From positions 124,001-188,000 of the forward strand of contig CANTUQ010000296.1 in assembly GCA_947683425.1 (NCBI GenBank): a stretch of 64,000 nucleotides of DNA, given 5' to 3'. Numbering within the stretch: position 1 is the first letter of the stretch; the number at the start of each line of letters is the position of its first letter. Below, piece after piece: positions 62,457 to 64,000 of this stretch. The DNA comes from Excoecaria cochinchinensis (taxonomy: Eukaryota; Streptophyta; Magnoliopsida; Malpighiales; Euphorbiaceae). Under the pieces are notes generated by a model, which saw nothing but the letters and a program-made list of their open reading frames with translations, was not told where the DNA came from and did no database searches. Made by a program: the position numbers and the translations under genes.

Positions 62457-64000
62457 GAAAATCACCAGAATCGAGAAATCGTAAAAAGTGGTGAAATTTT
62501 TAATCCGAGTCCAATAATTCGGGAAAACTTGATTGGAATAGCTACTGGAAGCTTGCCGGTCACAACGATCCGAGCATTGGCTTCGACGGGATCTGACGAA
62601 TTTTTACGGATTTTCCTAGGGGTACCCCTAGTGAAAATCACCAGAATCGAGAAATCGTAAAAAGTTGTGAACTTTTGGATCCGAGTCCAATAATTCGGGA
62701 AAACTTGATTGGAATAGCTACTGGAAGCTTGCCGGTCACAACGCGTTGAGAATTGGCTTCGTCGAGATCTGACGAATTTTCAGTAAAAGGGTACCCCTAG
62801 GAAAAATCACCAGAATCGAGAAATTGTAAAAAGTGGTGAAATTTTTGATCCGAGTCCAATAATTCGGGAAAACTTGATTGGAATAGCTACTGGAAGCTTG
62901 CTGGTCACAACGAGTCGAGAATTGGCTTCGTCGGGATCTGAGAAATTTTCCCTAGGGGTACCCCTAGGGAAAATCACCAGAATCGAGAAATCGTAAAGAG
63001 TGGTGAAATTTTGGATCCGAGTCCAATAATTCGGGAAAACTTGATTGGAATAGCTACTGGAAGCTTGCCGGTCACAACGCGTTGAGAATTGGCTTCGTCG
63101 GGATATGACGAATTTTTACGGATTTTCCTAGGGGTACCCCTAGGAAAAATCACCAGAATCGAGAAATCGTAAAATGTGGTGAAATTTTGGATCCGAGTCC
63201 AATAATTCGGGAAAACTTGATTGGAATAGCTACTGGAAGCTTGCCGGTCACAACGCGTTGAGAATTGGCTTCGTCGAGATCTGACGAATTTTCAGTAAAA
63301 GGGTACCCCTAGGAAAAATCACCAGAATCGAGAAATTGTAAAAAGTGGTGAAATTTCGGATTCAAGTCCAATAATTCGGGAAAACTTGATTGGAATAGCT
63401 ACTGGAAGCTTGCCGGTCACAACGCGTCGAGAATTGGCTTCGTCGGGATCTGACGAATTTTTACGGATTTTCCTACCCCTAGGAAAAATCACCAGAATCG
63501 AGAAATCGTAAAATGTGGTGAAATTTTGGATCCGAGTCCAATAATTCGGGAAAACTTGATTGGAATAGCTACTGGAAGCTTGCCGGTCACAACGCGTCGA
63601 GAATTGGCTTCGTCGGGATCTGACGAATTTTTACGGATTTCCCTAGGGGTACCCCTAGGAAAAATCACCAGAATCGAGAAATCGTAAAAAGTGGTAAAAT
63701 TTTTGATCCGAGTCCAATAATTCGGGAAAACTTGATTGGAATAGCTGCTGGAAGCTTCCCGATCACAATGCGTCGAGAATTGGTTTTGTTTGGATCTGAC
63801 GAATTTTTACGGATTTCCCTAGGGGTAATCACCAGAATCGAGAAATCGTAAAAAGTGGTGAAATTTTGGATCCGAGTCCAATAATTCGTGAAAACTTGAT
63901 TGGAATAGCTACTGGAAGCTTGCCGGTCACAACGTGTCGAGAATTGGCTTCGTCGGGATCTGACGAATTTTTACGGATTTCCCTAGGTGTACCCCTAGGG
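62457..64000 (+). repeat. Supra-unit 4: R block, cut by window end
   Basis: After the last A-B, the array continues with the R block found after A-B at 44422, 49710 and 55334; the offset to 55334 is 7123 bp. Marks are CTTCGACGGG (62582), GAACTTTTGG, CAGTAAAAGGG, CGTAAAGAGTGG, GTAAAATGTGG, and the K-type unit with TAGGGGTAATCACC near 63820. One unit has TTTCGGATTC near 63355, recalling family I at that site only. The palindrome near 63471 is truncated (TTTTCCTACCCCTAGG). Confidence 0.86.

Larger units (their letters stand above)
1..64000 (+). repeat. Tandem satellite array, ~167/176-bp monomer, whole window
   Basis: Every line I read is a copy of the same unit. Landmarks in order are GAAAATCACC, GAATCGAGAAATCGTAAAAA, GGATCCGAG, AATAATTCGGGAAAACTTG, GGAATAGCTACTGG, AAGCTTGCCGGTCAC, ACGCGTCGAGAATTGGC, TTCGTCGGGATCTGACGAA, then an AT-rich stretch and the palindrome. 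The long unit is 176 bp and the short unit 167 bp. All copies share one orientation. No gene, RNA gene, transposon or unique DNA is visible; open frames are under about 115 codons, occur on both strands and repeat with the monomers. The window starts mid-monomer and ends at a monomer end, so the array extends leftward at least, and probably rightward. Heterochromatic, possibly centromeric, location is inferred from length and unit size. Confidence 0.97.

Noticed and set aside
380..62465. Many short open reading frames of about 60-112 codons on both strands, some repeated identically
   Set aside because: They are translations of the satellite monomers. They occur on both strands, overlap one another, break at each monomer frame shift (167 and 176 are not multiples of three), and change length with single-base variants. 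No domain, start-site context or codon pattern supports a gene.
63349..63360. TTTCGGATTC near the right end as a return of family I
   Set aside because: Only this site matches family I. The rest of the monomer has family II markers, so a single substitution is the simpler explanation.
1..64000. Assignment to a named plant satellite or species
   Set aside because: I do not recognise the monomer. Similar unit lengths are shared by many unrelated families, so length alone cannot identify it. A database search with the 176-bp consensus would decide.
1..64000. A cryptic mobile element or viral insertion hidden in the array
   Set aside because: No terminal repeats, target-site duplications, protease, polymerase or integrase motifs, or any non-satellite block was seen.

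Overview
The whole 64-kb window is one uninterrupted tandem satellite array. It holds roughly 370 head-to-tail monomers, all in the same orientation. I see no protein-coding gene, RNA gene, transposon insertion, inversion or unique-sequence island. The short open frames on both strands are monomer translations without gene character. An array this long with nucleosome-scale monomers points to eukaryotic heterochromatin. The 167/176-bp monomer and the nested higher-order repeats (HORs) suggest centromeric or pericentromeric DNA, perhaps of a plant. I do not recognise the satellite family, so species and chromosome location are inference only.

Monomer phase used here: each unit starts at GAAAATCACC, just after the palindrome, and ends with the palindrome CCCTAGGGGTACCCCTAGGG. 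The long form is 176 bp. A 9-bp deletion gives a 167-bp form, and a 12-bp deletion inside the palindrome gives a 164-bp form. BamHI-, HindIII-, MluI-, KpnI- and AvrII-type sites recur in most monomers.

Layout. 1-1334: a distinct, divergent subfamily (family I). 1335-1509: a chimeric monomer switching from family I to family II. 1510-4969: an irregular four-monomer HOR (692 bp). 4970-7015: two copies of a 1023-bp hexamer. 7016-8019: mixed monomers. 8020-16597: a 3.93-kb duplication with a nested 853-bp pentamer (P) duplication and a partial third copy. 16598-20184: further rearranged pieces with two more P blocks. 20185-29804: two copies of a 4.81-kb unit. 28612-34443: two copies of a 2916-bp unit overlapping the end of the former. 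34444-35797: a divergent relative of the next array. 35798-42367: a ten-monomer HOR (1687 bp) in about four copies, three full copies being apparently identical. 42368-57383: three versions of a supra-unit of up to about 6.1 kb, made of a 10-mer fragment, P block, Q/A/B monomers, R block and a terminal F-A-B-E series. 57384-62456: the A-B-E-F series grows from 4-mer to 5-mer to three 6-mers of 1013 bp. 62457-64000: return to the R block.

The most interesting signals are two. First, the palindrome ending each monomer has been changed symmetrically on both arms in several independent variants, while also being the main deletion hotspot. Second, nested duplications record successive rounds of unequal exchange or local amplification, with the most homogeneous HORs in the right half.
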